Origin: Paraburkholderia phenazinium
Lineage (GTDB): Bacteria > Pseudomonadota > Gammaproteobacteria > Burkholderiales > Burkholderiaceae
DNA length: 48,748 nt
Assembly: GCF_900100735.1 (NCBI RefSeq)
Contig: NZ_FNCJ01000034.1
Span: 1-48,748, forward strand
Direction of reading: 5' to 3'
Each line of letters starts with the position of its first letter. Positions within the stretch are counted from its first letter, which is position 1. Positions 45,776-48,748 of the stretch are shown piece by piece. The position numbers and the translations under genes are program-made. Under the pieces are notes generated by a model. It saw nothing but the letters and a program-made list of their open reading frames with translations, was not told where the DNA came from and made no database searches.

Positions 45776-47242
45776 ATGGGCAAGGCAACCGGTTTTCTCG
45801 AGTTCGAGCGCCGCCACGAGGCGTACGAAGCTCCGCTCACGCGTGTGAAGCACTACAAGGAATTCGTCGCGGCGCTGTCCGACGAAGACGCGAAGATTCA
45901 AGGCGCGCGTTGCATGGACTGCGGCATTCCGTTCTGTAACAACGGCTGCCCGGTGAACAACATCATCCCGGACTTCAACGACCTGGTGTTCCACCAGGAC
46001 TGGAAGAACGCGATCGAAGTGCTGCATTCGACGAACAACTTCCCGGAATTCACCGGCCGCATCTGCCCGGCGCCGTGCGAAGCAGCATGCACGCTCGGCA
46101 TCAACGACGACCCGGTCGGCATCAAGTCGATCGAACACGCGATCATCGACAAGGCATGGGCCGAAGGTTGGGTTGCCCCGCTTCCGTCGAAGCACAAGAC
46201 CGGCAAGAAGGTCGCGGTGGTCGGATCCGGCCCCGCCGGCCTGGCGGTCGCGCAGCAACTCGCGCGCGCGGGGCACGATGTGACGGTGTTCGAAAAGAAC
46301 GACCGCATCGGCGGCCTGCTGCGTTACGGCATCCCTGATTTCAAGCTGGAAAAGTGGCTGATCGATCGCCGCATGCGTCAGATGGAAGCCGAAGGCGTGA
46401 CGTTCCGCGCCAACGTGTTCATCGGCAAGGATCCGTTGCCGGCGCACATTGGCAACACGGCGAAGGAAACCATCACACCTGCCGAACTGAAAGAACAGTT
46501 CGACGCGGTGGTGCTGACGGGCGGTTCGGAAACGCCGCGCGACTTGCCGGTGCCGGGCCGCGAACTGGAAGGCATCTACTACGCGATGGAATTCCTGCCG
46601 CAGCAGAACAAGGTGAACGCAGGCGACAAGGTTGCAGGCCAACTGCTGGCCAAGGGTAAGCATGTGGTTGTGATCGGCGGTGGCGATACAGGTTCTGACT
46701 GCGTCGGCACCTCGAACCGGCACGGCGCGAAGGACATCACGCAGTTCGAACTGCTGCCTCAACCGCCGGGAGAGGAGAACAAGCCGCTGGTGTGGCCGTA
46801 CTGGCCGATCAAGCTGCGCACGTCGTCGTCGCACGAGGAAGGTTGCGAGCGCGACTGGGCGGTGGCGACGAAGCGCTTCGAGGGCAAGAACGGCAAGGTC
46901 GAGAAGCTGATCGCGGTGCGGGTCGAATGGAAGGACGGCAAGATGCAGGAAGTGCCGGGCTCCGAGTTCGAAATGAAGGCCGACCTGGTGCTGCTGGCGA
47001 TGGGCTTCACGCAGCCGGTGTCGCCGGTCCTGGAAGCCTTCGGCGTGGACAAGGACGCACGCGGCAATGTGCGTTCCTCGACGGAAGGCGAGAAGGCGTA
47101 CTACACCTCGGTGGACAAGGTCTTCACGGCAGGCGACATGCGCCGCGGACAGTCGCTGGTAGTGTGGGCGATCCGCGAAGGGCGCCAGTGCGCGCGCTCG
47201 GTGGACGCTTACCTGATGGGTCATTCGGAACTGCCGCGCTAA
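45776..47242 (+). CDS. gltD: Glutamate synthase (NADPH) small subunit
   Basis: A 488-residue flavoprotein that feeds NADPH electrons to GltB. Two 4Fe-4S cysteine groups occur near the N-terminus (CMDCGIPFCNNGCPVNN and CPAPCEAAC). An FAD site follows (VVGSGPAGLAVAQQLARAGH), then an NADPH site (VVVIGGGDTGSDCVGT). The ATG at 45776 follows AGAGAAGAGA; an earlier in-frame start at 45725 adds residues foreign to the family. It is 101 bases after gltB in the same operon. Confidence 0.96.
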   Translation: MGKATGFLEFERRHEAYEAPLTRVKHYKEFVAALSDEDAKIQGARCMDCGIPFCNNGCPVNNIIPDFNDLVFHQDWKNAIEVLHSTNNFPEFTGRICPAPCEAACTLGINDDPVGIKSIEHAIIDKAWAEGWVAPLPSKHKTGKKVAVVGSGPAGLAVAQQLARAGHDVTVFEKNDRIGGLLRYGIPDFKLEKWLIDRRMRQMEAEGVTFRANVFIGKDPLPAHIGNTAKETITPAELKEQFDAVVLTGGSETPRDLPVPGRELEGIYYAMEFLPQQNKVNAGDKVAGQLLAKGKHVVVIGGGDTGSDCVGTSNRHGAKDITQFELLPQPPGEENKPLVWPYWPIKLRTSSSHEEGCERDWAVATKRFEGKNGKVEKLIAVRVEWKDGKMQEVPGSEFEMKADLVLLAMGFTQPVSPVLEAFGVDKDARGNVRSSTEGEKAYYTSVDKVFTAGDMRRGQSLVVWAIREGRQCARSVDAYLMGHSELPR

Positions 47243-47564
47243 GTCTCCGGCCGGCCGCGTCGAAGGGCGAAGGACCGGCAACGATTTGCAGGACGAGGTG
47301 GAGACGACAAAGCAGTACCCAAAGCCGGGCACCCGCAAGGGTGACCCGGCTTTTCAATTGGAGGATGGGGGCGGGCAGGGCGGCGATAATATGACGTCGT
47401 TTTGGGGCCACCTGCGCCAGCGCTGGCAACTGCTTGCGAAGGATGCAGGGGCTTGCCGCTGACGTAATCTAGTACACGTTTGGCGAGACGAGACCGGATG
47501 TATGGTGCGGCACCCGCAGTATTCTTGCGCGAGCGGAGTTTTAACCAGGGGATGGTGACAAACG
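47243..47564. other. gltD-thpR spacer
   Basis: These 322 bases contain the gltBD terminator at 47321-47354. The remainder shows no convincing gene, RNA or repeat. A promoter for thpR is expected near its right end but no good match was found. Confidence 0.5.
47321..47354 (+). terminator. Terminator of gltBD
   Basis: GCCGGG (47324-47329) pairs with CCCGGC (47345-47350), and inner ACCC pairs with GGGT around GCAA. TTTT follows the stem. It lies about 80 bases after the gltD stop. Confidence 0.85.
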
Positions 47565-48119
47565 ATGCAGGCAACGGATTCAGAGGCGATCGACGGCTGG
47601 CAGCGCTGCTTTATCGCATTGGCGCCGGATGTTGAGACGCGCGATGCACTGAGAGCGATCCCGGTTTCAGCGAATGCACGGCGGGTGCCCTACGAGCAAT
47701 TGCATTTGACGGTAACGTTCATCGGCGCCTTGACCGTAGAGCAGGGGGGCGCGCTCGCCGAAGCACTGGCTGAACATAGCGCGCCGCTGACACCTACGGA
47801 GGTGACGCGCATAGAACATTGGCCGAGCGCGGCGCACCCGCGCCTGACGGTAGCGACGTTAGCGATGACGGACGAGTTCGTAAAACTTGACTGGCAGGTA
47901 CGATCGCTGATGATCGAGCACGGCTTACCGGTTGACGCGCGAGCGTTCCGACCACACATAACACTAGCGCGCTTTGGCCGCGACGCCGGGGCAGCGGAGC
48001 AGGCAGCGCACACGCCACCGAACCTACTGGCGCGTTTCGAGTCACTGATCCTTTACTCGAGTACTTTGGCGAGACACGGCGCGCGCTATCGCGCACTAGC
48101 AACGACTTCGTTGCGGTGA
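47565..48119 (+). CDS. thpR: RNA 2',3'-cyclic phosphodiesterase (2'-5' RNA ligase family)
   Basis: A 184-residue 2H phosphoesterase. The two catalytic HxT motifs are HLTVTF (about residue 47) and HITLARF (about 130), with the CFIALAPD opening strand near residue 15. E. coli ThpR ligates and hydrolyses 2'-5' RNA bonds in vitro; the biological role is unclear. The length fits the family. The (CCCACG)9 repeat begins 17 bases past the stop. Confidence 0.92.
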   Translation: MQATDSEAIDGWQRCFIALAPDVETRDALRAIPVSANARRVPYEQLHLTVTFIGALTVEQGGALAEALAEHSAPLTPTEVTRIEHWPSAAHPRLTVATLAMTDEFVKLDWQVRSLMIEHGLPVDARAFRPHITLARFGRDAGAAEQAAHTPPNLLARFESLILYSSTLARHGARYRALATTSLR

Positions 48120-48136
48120 GAGCATAAACTGCGACG

Positions 48137-48190
48137 CCCACGCCCACGCCCACGCCCACGCCCACGCCCACGCCCACGCCCACGCCCACG
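48137..48190. repeat. Tandem hexanucleotide repeat (CCCACG)9
   Basis: Nine perfect copies of CCCACG run without interruption, immediately after thpR. Such short arrays change length by slipped-strand mispairing. Because the unit is a multiple of three, length changes would not shift a frame, and no coding sequence appears to use it. Confidence 0.97.
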
Positions 48191-48370
48191 CGCGGGACGG
48201 CAGGGGAGTAGTTATGCCGAACCGCCATGCACGAAGTGCGTGGGCGGGATGAATGAGCGCTGTGTCACTCAGTAGTGTGGTGCGAGAGCTGAACTTGTTT
48301 TCGGACCGCTAACGATAACGGTGCAGCGGTCGACACCTACAAGCTGGCGGTGTGAGCCCGCTTTCTTTTG

Positions 48371-48405
48371 CCTACTTTTCTTTGCGGCCGGCAAAGAAAA
48401 GTAGG
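48371..48405. repeat. Palindromic element, probably dispersed
   Basis: CCTACTTTTCTTTGC (48371-48385) pairs perfectly with GCAAAGAAAAGTAGG (48391-48405) around GGCCG. I recall this palindrome as abundant in Paraburkholderia and Burkholderia intergenic regions, which is the basis for calling it dispersed; only one copy is in this window. No T-run follows it. Confidence 0.75.
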
Positions 48406-48517
48406 TGCTGTTAGCGGCGGTGCAAATCCGACACTAAACGGCGGCGCAAGGTTGAGTAAAAGCGTCAACAACCGTGGTCAGTCGTTGGCGCCCATGGTCG
48501 AGCGTGCCGGTCGTTAG

Positions 48518-48742
48518 TCAGAATGGGGCGGCCTCGTTGTCACGAGGAGGGTGAGGGTTTCCAGGAGGCGAGCGCTGTTCGCGCAGCAGTTCGTTGAGCG
48601 CAATCTGATAGTGCCCGACGATGCGCTCGCGGAGATCGTCGATAAGTTCGACGACAGCGAGCGCCTGATCAGCAGACCAGTTCTCGGCGATCAGGAACTC
48701 GAGCCCGTGGGTGATACCTGAAGGCTGATGAAGGGGCTTCAT
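48518..48742 (-). CDS. Small conserved-looking protein of unknown function
   Basis: A 74-residue protein, MKPLHQPSGITHGLEFLIAE and onward. The middle contains a predicted helix, SADQALAVVELIDDLRERIVGHYQ, here in two parts by function: an alanine/leucine-rich face and a charged end. The C-terminus is Pro/Arg-rich. I recall similar small proteins (QALAVxELxDDLRERI) in Burkholderia accessory regions, but no function is known to me. The upstream region is outside the window, so its promoter and partners cannot be judged. Confidence 0.65.
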   Translation of the reverse strand: MKPLHQPSGITHGLEFLIAENWSADQALAVVELIDDLRERIVGHYQIALNELLREQRSPPGNPHPPRDNEAAPF

Positions 48743-48748
48743 GGTTTT

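Larger units (their letters stand above)
48120..48517. other. Repeat-rich intergenic region
   Basis: These 398 bases hold the CCCACG array, a CCGCC..GGCGG hairpin near 48221-48247, and the palindrome at 48371-48405. No open reading frame with family-like features was seen. The base composition right of 48260 is less GC-rich than the neighbouring genes, which suggests accessory DNA. Confidence 0.5.

Noticed and set aside
48137..48190. CRISPR array
   Set aside because: The unit is six bases with no spacers, and there are no cas genes; it is a simple tandem repeat.

Overview
The window is a GC-rich chromosomal segment from a beta-proteobacterium of the family Burkholderiaceae. Paraburkholderia is the best guess. 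The evidence is the order of the ribosomal cluster (infA between secY and rpmJ), the close match of the encoded proteins to remembered Burkholderia sequences, System II (ResB/CcsB) cytochrome c assembly genes, a ponA-pilMNOQ-aroK-aroB-dgt-gltBD block, and a palindrome near the right end that I recall as dispersed in Paraburkholderia genomes. The species call is from memory, not from a search.

Layout. 1-95 is the 3' end of tuf. 233-14938 is the S10-spc-alpha ribosomal supercluster: rpsJ, rplCDWB, rpsS, rplV, rpsC, rplP, rpmC, rpsQ, rplNXE, rpsNH, rplFR, rpsE, rpmD, rplO, secY, infA, rpmJ, rpsMKD, rpoA and rplQ. It is broken by internal promoters before rplC, rplN and probably rplQ. It ends in a strong terminator at 14958-14987.

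15140-23992 is rich in haem and cytochrome c functions: cutA-dsbD, then hemB and ysxC/engB on the minus strand, then a di-haem cytochrome c4, resB and ccsB. DsbD can supply reductant to apocytochrome c, HemB makes porphobilinogen, and ResB-CcsB attach haem outside the membrane. 24160-25863 is msrPQ, a periplasmic methionine sulfoxide repair pair. lptM-lysA (minus) and cyaY (plus) follow.

28132-38229 holds ponA/mrcA (minus) divergent from a compact pilM-pilN-pilO-pilQ set with 4-base overlaps. No separate pilP exists; a PilP-like segment is fused to the end of PilO. aroK, aroB and dgt follow. 38381-39772 has a DUF883 membrane protein and an OmpW-type porin, both minus. 39963-40670 encodes a RAYT-like transposase that has lost its catalytic residues. 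40971-47242 is gltBD (glutamate synthase), with a promoter, a candidate operator and a 5' leader hairpin. thpR follows. The right end holds a (CCCACG)9 repeat, a 15-bp-arm palindrome and a small conserved-looking gene.

Most of the window is core genome. I found no phage, CRISPR, tRNA, rRNA or defence system, and no clear new multi-gene system. The best leads are the catalytically dead RAYT protein, the structured and terminator-ended hemB-ysxC intergenic region, the -10 boxes set inside palindromes in the ribosomal cluster, the PilO-PilP fusion and the gltB control region.
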